NCBI RefSeq assembly: GCF_001586275.1
Contig: NZ_CP014545.1
Location: forward strand, 2,940,501-3,004,500
DNA: 64,000 nt
Direction: 5' to 3'
Source: Sphingorhabdus sp. M41
GTDB lineage: Bacteria > Pseudomonadota > Alphaproteobacteria > Sphingomonadales > Sphingomonadaceae
Shown here: one piece after another, positions 51,969-61,824 of the stretch
Position numbering within the stretch: the stretch's first letter is position 1
Layout of the letters: each line of letters opens with the position of its first letter
The notes under the pieces: model-generated
The model's input: the letters and a program-made list of their open reading frames with translations, nothing else
What the model was told of the DNA's origin: nothing
Database searches by the model: none
Program-made: the position numbers and the translations under genes

Positions 51969-53912
51969 TTGTTGCTGCTGTTCCAAAACAAAATTCTCGA
52001 GATGATCGCTACTGGCGTGTCACTCGATATTACAGCAGAACGATTATGTCACGAGCTTGAGCTATTGTTGCCCGAGGTTGCCTGTTCGGTATTGCGGGTG
52101 GAGGATAGCGGATTACTGTATCCGCTTGCCGCGCCGAGCCTACCCGAAAAATTTTCCGGCTTGATCAAGGGTCTCATGATCGGGCCCAATGTCGGCTCTT
52201 GCGGCAGCGCGGCCTACCGTCGCGAAGCCGTTGTCGTGACCGATATTGAAAGAGATCCGCGCTGGTCGGCGTTCAAGGAACATGTTCTGCCTTTTGGATT
52301 CAAGGCCTGCTGGTCGGTCCCTATCTACAATGCAGAAGGCGCAGTTTTTGGTACCTTCGCTCTATATTTCAAACAGAAGCGAATGCCTCGCGAACGGGAA
52401 AAGCAACTGGTTAGTGCCAGCATTCATCTCTGCGCGATCGCGCTGCAGCGGCACGACCGGGTTCTGGAACGCGAGCGGCGGGCTTCGATCGATGCGCTGA
52501 CAGACTTGCCGAATCGGTCAAGTTTTGACGCGGCACTGAGCCGCCTGTCCTGTGACGAGCCAGGCACCTGGGCACTGATGGTTGTCGATCTCGACAATCT
52601 CAAGATGATCAATGACACGTTCGGACATCAAGCCGGTGATGAACTGCTGCAAAACGTCGCACGGCGCATAAAAATGATTGTCCGGCCCGATCATGTATTC
52701 CGGCTGGGCGGCGATGAATTTGCCGTGATCCTGCAAGAGACCGGAGCCGTTGCCGACCTGAGGGGTACAGCGTCACGTATTCTCGATGCCATAGGCATTG
52801 TCACCAGCTGTTGCGGGCATATGATCCAGCCCCGCGCAACAATTGGGGCGGCAGCGCTGACGCCAGGCGATCATGATGCAGAAACAGTGCACCGGCATGC
52901 CGACTTTGCGCTCTATCACGCGAAGGAAACTGGGCGCGGCGGCTTTGTCCGCTACTGGCCCGGCATCGGCACAACGATCAAGGACCGGATCGAGGTGATC
53001 CATGACGTCGATATCGCGCTCAGCGAAGGCCGGATCGAGGCTTATTATCAACCGATCGTCCGGCTCGATTCGGGCGAGATTGTCGGCATGGAAGCGCTAT
53101 GCCGGCTGCGCAAACCGGAAGGCAATATCGTGTCGGCCGGCGCCTTTCACCAGGCCACAACAGACGTGGATGTGGCTGCAAAACTGACCCAGGGCATGTT
53201 GGCTCTGGTCGCAGCCGATGTTCGCGCATGGCTGGAAGCCGGGATCCCGTTTCAACATGTCGGGATCAATATTTCTTCTGCCGACTTTCATAGCGGCACA
53301 CTCTATGACCGCATAAAGGCGGCCTTTGGTCGAGAGAATGTGCCGCTGAAACATGTCGTTCTCGAGGTTACCGAATCGGTCTATCTCGGACAAAATAATC
53401 CGGTGGTCGCCCAAGAGATCAAGGCGCTTCGTGCCCATGGCCTGCGCATCGCGCTGGACGATTTTGGCACTGGCTTCGCATCGCTCACCCATTTGCTGAC
53501 AGTGCCGGTCGACATCATCAAAATCGACAAGTCCTTCGTCAGTCAATTGCAGCTTGGTGACCGCGGCATGGCGATCATCGAAGGCTTGCTCAGCATCGCA
53601 CGCAAGCTCGGCATCCACGTGATCGCAGAGGGCATTGAGACCGAAGATCAGGCGCATTTGCTTCAGGAAATCGGATGCGAACTGGGTCAGGGATATCTGT
53701 TTTCCGCCGCCGTTGCGCGGGAATCAGCGACCGCATTGCTTTTGAAACATGCCCAGCAACACGGGCTCGATAAACGGCAACGGATAAGCGGCCCGCCGCT
53801 GCGCTCGAACACCAGCCGGCTGAAACCAAAACATGTGGGCCTGCCGAAAAAAGGCGTGAGGCCAGCATCGAAAGACGCAGACCATGTCACGCCTGCGCTG
53901 CGGGCGCTTTAA
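51969..53912 (+). CDS. GAF-GGDEF-EAL cyclic-di-GMP protein
   Basis: 647 residues with no membrane helix. GAF domain (residues about 20-160: GSCGSAAYRREAVVVTDI, FGFKACWSVPIY), GGDEF domain with RLGGDEFAV at 247-251 and EAL domain starting AYYQPIVRLDSGEIVGMEALCRL (375-377), with INISSADF, VTESVY, LDDFGTGFASL, IDKSFV and AEGIETEDQ. Catalytic residues of both domains look intact. The RxxD product-inhibition site is VRPD, so the first Arg is missing. TTG start 6 nt after AAGGA; no upstream start is open. Confidence 0.9.
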   Translation: MLLLFQNKILEMIATGVSLDITAERLCHELELLLPEVACSVLRVEDSGLLYPLAAPSLPEKFSGLIKGLMIGPNVGSCGSAAYRREAVVVTDIERDPRWSAFKEHVLPFGFKACWSVPIYNAEGAVFGTFALYFKQKRMPREREKQLVSASIHLCAIALQRHDRVLERERRASIDALTDLPNRSSFDAALSRLSCDEPGTWALMVVDLDNLKMINDTFGHQAGDELLQNVARRIKMIVRPDHVFRLGGDEFAVILQETGAVADLRGTASRILDAIGIVTSCCGHMIQPRATIGAAALTPGDHDAETVHRHADFALYHAKETGRGGFVRYWPGIGTTIKDRIEVIHDVDIALSEGRIEAYYQPIVRLDSGEIVGMEALCRLRKPEGNIVSAGAFHQATTDVDVAAKLTQGMLALVAADVRAWLEAGIPFQHVGINISSADFHSGTLYDRIKAAFGRENVPLKHVVLEVTESVYLGQNNPVVAQEIKALRAHGLRIALDDFGTGFASLTHLLTVPVDIIKIDKSFVSQLQLGDRGMAIIEGLLSIARKLGIHVIAEGIETEDQAHLLQEIGCELGQGYLFSAAVARESATALLLKHAQQHGLDKRQRISGPPLRSNTSRLKPKHVGLPKKGVRPASKDADHVTPALRAL

Positions 53913-54014
53913 CCGGCAGCAATTCAGCCTGTGCCGGGATGATGATGGCGGGAATTGAGCGGCAGGCGGAGTTAGATTGTTTTCCGTGATTTCCGGGCCT
54001 GTGATCGCAGGCTT

Positions 54015-54410
54015 CTAGGCGTTGGCCAGAGATTCGATCACATGCGACAATTTGTCTCGCACAGCCTCGGCAGCCTGCTTTAGCTGCGGATTATCGATGG
54101 CCTGCATCGAGGCGACCGGATTGATTGCGGCGACCTCCACCTTTCCATCGCCCTGTTGCTGGACCACCAGATTGCAGGGCAGCATTGTTCCGACCTTGTC
54201 CTCCAGTTGCAGCGCTTCGTGGGCGAGCGCCGGATTGCAGGCGCCGAGTATGGTGTAGGGCCGGAAATCGACGTCGATTTTGGTCTTCAGCGTCTTTTGC
54301 ACATCGACGCGGGTCAGTATCCCGAAACCCTCGGTCTTGAGCGCCGCTTCGGTGCGCGCGATGGCGTCGTCAAAAGATGTCGCCAATATTGTCGCCATAT
54401 AATATTTCAT
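54015..54410 (-). CDS. DUF302 domain protein
   Basis: About 131 residues: AIARTEAALKTEGFGILTRVDVQKTLKTKI, YTILGACNPALAHEALQ and GTMLPCNLVVQQ are the DUF302 core, with two conserved Cys that may bind a ligand or heme. No signal peptide. The ATG at 54410 (MKYYMAT) is used. Downstream of, and on the same strand as, the alcohol dehydrogenase. Function unknown. Confidence 0.85.
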   Translation of the reverse strand: MKYYMATILATSFDDAIARTEAALKTEGFGILTRVDVQKTLKTKIDVDFRPYTILGACNPALAHEALQLEDKVGTMLPCNLVVQQQGDGKVEVAAINPVASMQAIDNPQLKQAAEAVRDKLSHVIESLANA

Positions 54411-54463
54411 TTCATTCCCATTTTCCATTTTCCATTTTCGCGAAATTGCGACAGCCGATACAG

Positions 54464-55546
54464 TCACTGCCAGGGCTTGATCGCGATTTTCATCACGCCG
54501 TCGCGCTGGTTGGCGAACAGGTCATAGGCGGTTTCGATATCATCGAGCGCAAAATGATGGGTCACCAGCTTGCTGGTATCGACGCGGCCCGATCCGACCA
54601 CTTCCATCAGCCGGCGCATTCGCTCCTTGCCGCCGGGGCAGAGGGTGGAGACGATTTTATTATCTCCCAGACCGGCAGAAAAGGCATCGACCGGCAGGGT
54701 CAGATCCTCGGAATAGACGCCGAGCGAGGACAGCGTCCCGCCGGGGCGCAGGGTGCGCAGGGCCCAGTCGAAGGTCCGGGACTTGCCCAGAGCCTCGATC
54801 GAGACATCGACGCCGCGGCCGTCGGTAATCCGCATGATCTCGTCAATCGGATCGACCTTGTTGAAATCGATGACATGATCGGCGCCCATGCTGCGCGACA
54901 TGTCCATCCGCTCCGGAACGGTTTCCACGGTGATGATATTGGTCGCGCCCATCAGCTTGGCGCCGGCCGTGGCGCACAGGCCGATTGGTCCCTGGGCAAA
55001 GATGGCGACGCTGTCGCCGATCCTGATCCTGCCGGACTCGGCGCCGCTGAAGCCGGTCGAGAGAATGTCCGGGCACATCAGAACCTGTTCGTCCGTCAGC
55101 CCGTCGGGCACGGGAGCGAGATTGGCCATGGCATCGGGCACGCGCAGATACTCGGCCTGCGCGCCATCGATCGTATTGCCGAAGCGCCAGCCGCCCATCG
55201 CTTTCCAGCCATGGCCGTGATGGCCACCGCATTGCGAATGAAAACCGCACATTGATGCATTGGATGTGCCGGTCGGCGTGATTGCACCGGCGATAACCCG
55301 CTGCCCTTCGGAAAAGCCCTCCACCGCAGAGCCGAGCTTTTCGATGATGCCGACCGGCTCGTGACCGATCGTCAGGCCGCTTGCCACCGGATATTCGCCC
55401 TTGAGAATATGGACATCGGTGCCGCAGATGGTGGTGGTGGTAATCCGGATCAGCGCGTCGAGCGGACCGATGTCGGGAATCGGTTTCTCGCCGAGGATGA
55501 TCTTGCCGGGCTCGATGAAAATGGCGGCTTTCATGTGGTTTTCCAT
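54464..55546 (-). CDS. zinc-dependent alcohol dehydrogenase (MDR family)
   Basis: About 360 residues. Catalytic-zinc Cys in TTTICGTDVHILKG, then TIGHEPVGIIE, a His-rich stretch (CGFHSQCGGHHGHGW) in place of the usual four-Cys structural zinc lobe, and Rossmann GPIGLCATAGAKLMGA for NAD(P). Probably oxidises a secondary alcohol or aldehyde; substrate unknown. ATG 55546 has GGAG 8 nt upstream; ATG 55534 is also possible. Confidence 0.87.
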   Translation of the reverse strand: MENHMKAAIFIEPGKIILGEKPIPDIGPLDALIRITTTTICGTDVHILKGEYPVASGLTIGHEPVGIIEKLGSAVEGFSEGQRVIAGAITPTGTSNASMCGFHSQCGGHHGHGWKAMGGWRFGNTIDGAQAEYLRVPDAMANLAPVPDGLTDEQVLMCPDILSTGFSGAESGRIRIGDSVAIFAQGPIGLCATAGAKLMGATNIITVETVPERMDMSRSMGADHVIDFNKVDPIDEIMRITDGRGVDVSIEALGKSRTFDWALRTLRPGGTLSSLGVYSEDLTLPVDAFSAGLGDNKIVSTLCPGGKERMRRLMEVVGSGRVDTSKLVTHHFALDDIETAYDLFANQRDGVMKIAIKPWQ

Positions 55547-55703
55547 TGGGGGACTCCATCTTGATCCTGATATGGGGAGCCAAATGTAGGACCAGCCAGT
55601 GACGCAGTCTCTACGCAATTGCGCGTAGTTCCGGGGTTCAGTTCGGCGCAATTTGCACTATTGCGCCCGGCCTCGACTGCAAGTTTTTCTACCTGGCCCG
55701 ATG

Positions 55704-56762
55704 CTATCTAAACAGGTCGGCCAACCATTTGTCGACGATTGCCGTCGCCGGATAATCCGGGTTGCCAAGCGACCGGTTGATTTCTGCATGCCCTTTCAAT
55801 CCCTTGCCCTCTACCGCATTGATCTGAACCGCAGTTCCTGCCGCACGAAGCTGTTCAGCAAGCGCTTTCGATTGCCTTGTCCCGTCTGCGCGCTCGATAT
55901 GCAGGATCAGGAATGACCGCGCATTGGGTGCGGCAGCATGTGCCGTGGGTGATAGTGCCCACTGCCGGGCAGGATCGGTGCCAAATGCCTGGCTATAGGT
56001 TTTCTGCATGAATCTGTTGCCATCGACCATTTGCAGGGGAACATCATATGCGGCGCCATCCAGCGGAATAACGCCTGCCAGACCGCTGGGCTCGAGACCG
56101 ACCGCGCGCAAATATTGCGGATCAGTGCCCACCAGAGCCGCAAGATGTGCGCCTGCACTATGTCCCATCAACACGACACGCCGCGGGTCAAAGCCCAGCA
56201 CGGCCGCCCTGCCAACAAGATATTCTATCGATTTCGCAACATCGGCTGCTGCTTGCTCGACCGTTGCGTCAGGAACGAGACGGTAATTGATGGTAGCAAA
56301 TGCATAGCCATTTTCCGGATAATGTTTTGGTTTGTATCTGCCGGTCGCATTCGACAGGTCGCCACGCTTCCACCCGCCGCCATGCACGAATATGATCAAG
56401 GGCGAATGTTCGCCTTTCACTTTGGCAGGGTAGAAGACCAGCCGCTGCAGAGGGTCGGGCCCATAAGCATATTCGGTGCCACCGCTGACGCGCTGGTCTC
56501 CGCTTGCCCGCTGGCCGCCGTTCTGGCGTTGGCCGACGCGCGGATTGTCGCGCAAGGCGCCAACACGTTCGCGCAGGGCAGTGCGGCATGGCGCGGACAA
56601 TTGGTCCGCTTTGTCGATGATACAGGCGCGCCGGTTGCTGCGGTCCGCGCCGCATAATTTCACCACTTCGCGGCGGCATTCCGGCGAGAAGCTGGTCTGG
56701 GCATGGAGTAGCGGACTCGCTGCAACGACTCCGACCACGGCTATCAGGATGGTTTTTCGCAT
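55704..56762 (-). CDS. secreted Cys-rich-repeat plus alpha/beta hydrolase fusion
   Basis: 352 residues. Signal peptide (ILIAVVGVVAASPLLHAQ), one cysteine-rich repeat (C29, C37, C47, C59: ECRREVVKLCGADRSNRRACIIDK...C), a Gly/Arg/Gln linker with short repeats, then an esterase domain: IIFVHGGGWKRGD (oxyanion hole), GHSAGAHLAALVG (Ser202) and KGHAEINR (His). Likely a periplasmic esterase. The ATG at 56762 follows AAAGG by about 7 nt. Confidence 0.82.
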   Translation of the reverse strand: MRKTILIAVVGVVAASPLLHAQTSFSPECRREVVKLCGADRSNRRACIIDKADQLSAPCRTALRERVGALRDNPRVGQRQNGGQRASGDQRVSGGTEYAYGPDPLQRLVFYPAKVKGEHSPLIIFVHGGGWKRGDLSNATGRYKPKHYPENGYAFATINYRLVPDATVEQAAADVAKSIEYLVGRAAVLGFDPRRVVLMGHSAGAHLAALVGTDPQYLRAVGLEPSGLAGVIPLDGAAYDVPLQMVDGNRFMQKTYSQAFGTDPARQWALSPTAHAAAPNARSFLILHIERADGTRQSKALAEQLRAAGTAVQINAVEGKGLKGHAEINRSLGNPDYPATAIVDKWLADLFR

Positions 56763-57044
56763 CAGCTTGCCTTTCAATATGGCAGGTTCCGGTCGAGGCG
56801 CGTTGCACCGGGGGCATTCCGCTTTGGAATAGGCTTCCGAGCCTTTGCGATCAAAAAAATAAATGTCGCAAATTGTAACTCTACCAGCCGACTTGTTGTG
56901 GTTATTCCGGACCACAGCAAGCCCGAAGCCAGACGCAGCAAGGGTGATTTTCACTTCTGATATTCGGAGCATATCGGATTGACTCTGCTTCGCCCATGAC
57001 CGGACCGGCTTGCCAAGCTCCCGCACAGGCAATAGGCCAGCCCA

Positions 57045-57305
57045 ATGGATTTTGATGACCAGTTGCAACGCTATTTCGGCACCGCCGACCTTTCCGCGAT
57101 CCAGCCGGAGGCGATGAATGCGGGGATTGAGCATATGCGCGTCGACTTCGGCCTGGAGAAGGACCGCGGGCGGCGCTTTGCCCTGTGGGCGGTGCTCTAT
57201 ATGCTCGGCACCCATCTCGATCTGGACAAGGCCTTCGCGGATGAGACCGACCGCAATTCGGCGCGGGATTTCATGGATATGATGGACCGGGTCCAGGGCG
57301 ACTGA
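57045..57305 (+). CDS. hypothetical protein upstream of nth
   Basis: 86 residues, acidic and helical (MDFDDQLQRYFGTADLSAI, RVDFGLEKDRGRRFALWAVLYMLG). No signal peptide, membrane span or catalytic motif. It ends 5 bp before nth, so both are co-transcribed. Family not recognised; the same short neighbour commonly precedes nth in related genomes, to my recollection. Confidence 0.7.
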   Translation: MDFDDQLQRYFGTADLSAIQPEAMNAGIEHMRVDFGLEKDRGRRFALWAVLYMLGTHLDLDKAFADETDRNSARDFMDMMDRVQGD

Positions 57306-57310
57306 CTGGC

Positions 57311-57949
57311 ATGAAAAAAGCCGATATCTTCGAATTCTATTCCCGCCTTGCCGCCGACAATCCGTCGCCGGAGACCGAGCTGAATTACGGCAACACCTAT
57401 CAGCTGGTCGTCGCGGTGGCTTTGTCGGCGCAGTCGACCGATATCGGCGTCAACAAGGCGACGCGGCGGCTGTTCGCCGAGGTCACGACGCCGCAGCAGA
57501 TGGTCGATCTCGGGCTCGAAGGCCTGAAGGAGCATATCAAGACCATCGGCCTCTATAATACCAAGGCGAAGAACGTGATTGCCCTGTCGGAAATGCTGAT
57601 CGCCGATTATGGCGGCGAGGTTCCGGCCGATCGCGACGAACTGGTCAAGCTGCCCGGGGTCGGGCGCAAGACCGCCAATGTCGTGATGAACTGTGCCTTT
57701 GGCGCCGAGACCTTTGCGGTCGACACGCATATTTTCCGGGTCGGCAACCGCACCGGTCTGGCGCCGGGCAAGACGGTGCTGGCAGTGGAGAAAAAGCTCG
57801 AGAAGCAGACCCCCGCCCCGTTCCGCGTCCACGCCCATCACTGGCTGATCCTGCACGGCCGCTATATCTGCAAGGCGCGCAAGCCCGAATGCTGGCGCTG
57901 TCCGGTCGCCGATCTGTGCCGCTACAGGAAGAAGACGCCGGCGCCCTAG
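57311..57949 (+). CDS. nth: endonuclease III
   Basis: 212 residues. Helix-hairpin-helix LPGVGRKTANVVMN with the catalytic Lys, VDTHIFRVGNRTG with the catalytic Asp, and the 4Fe-4S site C-x6-C-x2-C-x5-C (CKARKPECWRCPVADLC). It removes oxidised pyrimidines and cuts the strand, complementing mutM at 23329. Confidence 0.96.
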   Translation: MKKADIFEFYSRLAADNPSPETELNYGNTYQLVVAVALSAQSTDIGVNKATRRLFAEVTTPQQMVDLGLEGLKEHIKTIGLYNTKAKNVIALSEMLIADYGGEVPADRDELVKLPGVGRKTANVVMNCAFGAETFAVDTHIFRVGNRTGLAPGKTVLAVEKKLEKQTPAPFRVHAHHWLILHGRYICKARKPECWRCPVADLCRYRKKTPAP

Positions 57950-58042
57950 ATACGCAATATTCCGTATAACCGGCCTCAAATTTTTGAGACATAGGATGCC
58001 AGTTAGATATTCACATCGTCAGATATTTCACGGAGAAAACCA

Positions 58043-58462
58043 ATGCGCATCCTTGCCCCGATCATGATCACTGCCTTGCTTGCCACGAGTGGTTGCGCTG
58101 CGACCGGTACCGGCATGGCCGGCAAGTCATCTGCCGATGAAAATTATGTGATCAAGAAAATCGGCGAACCGAAAAGCTGCATCATGCGCAGGCAAATTCG
58201 TTCGACCGATGTGATCGACGACCAGACGATTGACTTCAAGATGATCAACGGTGATATCTATCGCAACAACCTGCCCAATAAATGCAGTGGTCTTGGCTTT
58301 GAAGAAGCCTTTTCCTACAAGACCTCAACCAGTCAGCTGTGCAACGTCGACATCATTCACGTGCTCGACCAGACTTCCGGAAGGATCGAACCCGGCATGG
58401 CATGCGGTCTCGGCAAATTCCAGAAGATCGAGAAAATCCGCAAGGATAAAAGCGGAGAATGA
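58043..58462 (+). CDS. DUF6491 family lipoprotein
   Basis: 139 residues with lipobox LATSGC (about Cys18), then IDFKMINGDIYRNNLPNKC and GLGFEEAFSYKTSTSQLCNVDII, the motifs of this small sphingomonad-rich family. Three to four conserved Cys may pair in the periplasm. Function unknown. ATG 58043 follows a GGAG-containing site. Confidence 0.82.
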   Translation: MRILAPIMITALLATSGCAATGTGMAGKSSADENYVIKKIGEPKSCIMRRQIRSTDVIDDQTIDFKMINGDIYRNNLPNKCSGLGFEEAFSYKTSTSQLCNVDIIHVLDQTSGRIEPGMACGLGKFQKIEKIRKDKSGE

Positions 58463-58555
58463 AGCGCGGGCCGGAGCTGTTTTCCGGGTGCTGAATAATC
58501 TATTGGCAAAGCGGCAAATCCGCTGCTAGATGCGCACCCGGCGATACACGCCCCG

Positions 58556-58632
<77 letters not shown>

Positions 58633-58686
58633 GTTTCAAATTTCCGATGGCAGGCAAGGCGCGGTTCGCGGTTTCGGGAACAGGCC

Positions 58687-59313
58687 CTAGTCCTTGTCCG
58701 CTGCGATTCCCTTCGCCAATATGCCATTGGCGATGTCGGCAATCTGGACCGCCGACTTCTCTTCGCTCCAGATCCCGTAGCGCATGCCGAGAAAGACGTT
58801 CATGCCCATGATCGCCCAGGCATGGGCTTCTTCCAGTCCGCCGCGAAAATCGCCGGCGGCGGTGCCTTCCTGCAGGCGCTCGTAGATTCGCGAGGCCGTT
58901 TCTTCATAATGCGAGCGATAGCTTTGCGGATCGACAAATTCGGATTCGTCGATGATCCGGTAGATTTCCTTATGCTCGCGGGCAAACGTCATGAACGCCT
59001 CGAGCGCCTGCTTTTCCCGTTCCAGCGCATCCTGCCACTCGGTCATCGCGCCCGCGGCATGGCTCTTGACCCGCGCGCTCATGTCCTTGACCAGTGCGCT
59101 GAACAATTCGTCCTTGGAATCGAAATAGGTATAGAAACTGCCGAGCGCGGTTCCTGCGCGCTGGGTGATCCCGGTGATCGAGGCTTCGTGGAAACCCTTC
59201 TCGCCAAATTCCAGCGCCGCCGCGTCGAGCAATTTGCGCTTGGTCTTCAGCCCGCGAGCGGTGCGCGGCTGTTTGTCTTTAGACTCAGTATGTTCGGTAT
59301 ATTCAGTGGCCAT
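58687..59313 (-). CDS. TetR family regulator of the TonB-receptor cluster
   Basis: 208 residues. TetR helix-turn-helix ([48 protein letters not shown], about residues 24-71) and a helical ligand domain. ATG 59313 is used; an in-frame TTG lies 36 bp upstream. Divergent from the TonB receptor with a 124-bp gap, so local control is likely. Confidence 0.87.
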   Translation of the reverse strand: MATEYTEHTESKDKQPRTARGLKTKRKLLDAAALEFGEKGFHEASITGITQRAGTALGSFYTYFDSKDELFSALVKDMSARVKSHAAGAMTEWQDALEREKQALEAFMTFAREHKEIYRIIDESEFVDPQSYRSHYEETASRIYERLQEGTAAGDFRGGLEEAHAWAIMGMNVFLGMRYGIWSEEKSAVQIADIANGILAKGIAADKD

Positions 59314-59359
59314 AATGTCACGGCTAACCGCATTTGAGTGGATAAGCAAATTTCTAAGT

Positions 59360-59373
59360 TGAATTTTGATTCA
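59360..59373. promoter_or_regulatory. candidate TetR operator
   Basis: TGAAT-TTTG-ATTCA inverted repeat between the TetR gene and the TonB receptor gene. Short, AT-rich and single, so modest support. Confidence 0.4.
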
Positions 59374-59437
59374 TGTTTCAATATAGCGCCCTTCACGACC
59401 CGGAAATGCCGGGCACAGATTCAAGGAGGATGCTTTC

Positions 59438-61804
59438 ATGAAATTCCAGCACACCGTCAGCTATGCAGCGATCATCACCGGACTTGCAGGCGGCCTTGTC
59501 GCTCCTGCCAGCCTCCATGCCCAGACCAGCGAGTCGGCGGATCAGGGCTCTGATGAAGGCTTTATCGTCGTCACCGCCCGCCGCCGCGAAGAACGGCAAA
59601 TCGACGTTCCGATCGCGATCACCTCTTTCTCGGCGGAAAAACTGGAACAGCAGGGCGCGATCGATATTACCGATATCGGTCAGACCACGCCGAACACGAC
59701 ATTGGAAGCCTCCCGCGGCACAAACTCGACCCTCTCCGCCTTCATCCGCGGTATCGGTCAGCAGGATCCGGTATCGGGTTTCGAGCAAGGCGTCGGCATC
59801 TATCTCGACGATGTCTATCTCAACCGCCCGCAGGCCGCCGTGCTGGATATCTATGATGTCGAACGCATCGAAGTGCTGCGCGGTCCGCAGGGCACGCTCT
59901 ATGGCCGCAACACGATCGGCGGCGCCGTCAAATATGTGACCAAGGCGCTGCCGCGGGACCCTTCGTTCAAGGCGCGGGTGACTTATGGCACTTACGATCA
60001 GGCCGAGGCGGTGGTAACCGCCAGCATGCCGATTTCAGACCTTATCCGGGTCGGCGCATCAGGTGCGCGCCTGTCGCGCGGCGGCTTTGGCGACAATCTG
60101 ACCACGGGTCTTGAAAATTACAACAAGGATATCTGGGCCGGTCGCGGCACCCTCGAAATAGGCGGCCATGGCGAGCCCGTGTTGATCCGGATTTCCGGCG
60201 ACTATACCAAGGACGAAAGCAACCCGCGCGGCGGCCATCGTCTCATTCCGGGCGCTGTGTCCGGCGCGCCGGTCCTCGACGATGTATTTGACACGCGCGG
60301 CGGGCTCAACGATCCGATACAGGATATCGAGGCTTATGGCCTGGCGATGAATATCTCCGCCAATCTCAGCGACAGCGTGACCTTCCGGTCGATCAGCGCC
60401 TGGCGCAAGGACAATACCGCCACGCCAATCGATTTTGACGCGCTGCCGGCGGTCGACCTCGACGTGCCCGGTCTCTATCTGAACGAGCAGATCAGCCAGG
60501 AATTCCAGCTGCTCTACGAAGGCGACAAGCTCAACGGCCTGGTCGGCTTCTATTATCTCGACGCAACGGCGGATACGTTGTTCGATGTCCGGCTGTTCAC
60601 AACGGTGCCGGGCCTCACCGCCTTTACCGAAGCCGATGTCGATACCGAAACCTACGCGGTTTTCGCCGATTTCACCTATGACTTTACGGAGCAATTCAGC
60701 CTCTCGCTTGGTGGCCGTTATACCTGGGACGAGCGCACGGCGAGCATCCTGCGGCAGACTTATGTCGGCGGTGGATCGCCGACCTTTGGCGGCGCGGGCA
60801 TTGCGGCGGGCGCACCCGGCACCGACTTCCAGGGCAGCGCAAATTTCAAGAAATTTACCCCGCGTGCCTCGCTCAGCTTTAAGCCGACGCCGGACCACAA
60901 TATCTACGCCAGCTTCTCGCAGGGCTTCAAGGGCGGCGGCTTTGACCCGCGTGGGGTTGGCATCAATGCGCCGACCAGCAATGCCACCGGTGGCCCCAGC
61001 GATGCCGAAATCGCGGACTACCTAAGCTTCCAGCCGGAATCGGTCGACAGCTATGAAGTGGGCTACAAGGGCAGTCTGCTGGACGGTGCGCTCAATATCG
61101 CGCTGGCTGGTTTCTACAGCGACTATAAGGACGTGCAGATCCCGGGATCGGTGGCCTGTACCGTATCCGGCCAACCTTCCTTCTGCGGCGTGATTAACAA
61201 CGCCGGCAAGGCGACGCTGAAGGGCGTCGAGCTCGAGGCGAGCGCGCGGCTGGGCCAGGATATGCTTGCCAGTGGTGACCGGGTGATGCTGTCGGGTTCG
61301 ATGGGCTATATCGACGCGAAATATGACGAATATATCACCAATATCAATGATCCCGTGACCAACCTTCCGGTACCGACGGAGGTGTCCGAGTTCCGTTCGG
61401 TCCAGAACACGCCAGAATGGACCGCCAGTGGAACATTTTCTTATTCCACCCCGGTCGGAGAAGGCGATATCTATCTCGGAACCACCCTGTCCTATCGCAG
61501 CAAGACCAACCAGTTCGAGATTGCTAATCCCTATATCGATCAGAAGGGCTTTGCCTTGTGGGATGCCAATCTGGTCTACAACGCCCCGGACAAGCGCTGG
61601 AGCATTGGCCTGCACGGCAAGAACCTGACCAACAAGCGCTACAAGACATCGGGCTATACCTTCGTGGCAGCGGATGCGAGGACCGGCGATCTCGTGCTTG
61701 GCGCCAACGGCCAGCCGATCCCGACGCTCGGCCCCGAAGGCACGCTGACCGGATTTTACGGTAATCCACGCCAGGTCTTTGTCACCGCCGGGGTGAAATT
61801 CTGA
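59438..61804 (+). CDS. TonB-dependent outer-membrane receptor
   Basis: 788 residues. Signal peptide ending SLHAQ, TonB-box-like GFIVVTARRREE, plug (DVPIAITSFSAEKLEQQG, RGIGQQDPVSGFEQGVGIYLDDVYL, VLRGPQGTLYGRNTIGGAV), a 22-strand-type barrel and a terminal strand FYGNPRQVFVTAGVKF ending in Phe. It imports a ligand into the periplasm with TonB energy. AAGGAGG precedes the ATG by about 9 nt. First gene of the receptor-hydrolase-MFS operon. Confidence 0.94.
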   Translation: MKFQHTVSYAAIITGLAGGLVAPASLHAQTSESADQGSDEGFIVVTARRREERQIDVPIAITSFSAEKLEQQGAIDITDIGQTTPNTTLEASRGTNSTLSAFIRGIGQQDPVSGFEQGVGIYLDDVYLNRPQAAVLDIYDVERIEVLRGPQGTLYGRNTIGGAVKYVTKALPRDPSFKARVTYGTYDQAEAVVTASMPISDLIRVGASGARLSRGGFGDNLTTGLENYNKDIWAGRGTLEIGGHGEPVLIRISGDYTKDESNPRGGHRLIPGAVSGAPVLDDVFDTRGGLNDPIQDIEAYGLAMNISANLSDSVTFRSISAWRKDNTATPIDFDALPAVDLDVPGLYLNEQISQEFQLLYEGDKLNGLVGFYYLDATADTLFDVRLFTTVPGLTAFTEADVDTETYAVFADFTYDFTEQFSLSLGGRYTWDERTASILRQTYVGGGSPTFGGAGIAAGAPGTDFQGSANFKKFTPRASLSFKPTPDHNIYASFSQGFKGGGFDPRGVGINAPTSNATGGPSDAEIADYLSFQPESVDSYEVGYKGSLLDGALNIALAGFYSDYKDVQIPGSVACTVSGQPSFCGVINNAGKATLKGVELEASARLGQDMLASGDRVMLSGSMGYIDAKYDEYITNINDPVTNLPVPTEVSEFRSVQNTPEWTASGTFSYSTPVGEGDIYLGTTLSYRSKTNQFEIANPYIDQKGFALWDANLVYNAPDKRWSIGLHGKNLTNKRYKTSGYTFVAADARTGDLVLGANGQPIPTLGPEGTLTGFYGNPRQVFVTAGVKF

Positions 61805-61824
61805 ACGACATCTAGGCAAACGTG

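Noticed and set aside
59463-59939. Second-frame ORF inside the TonB receptor gene
   Set aside because: It is a shadow: the other frame has all receptor motifs.
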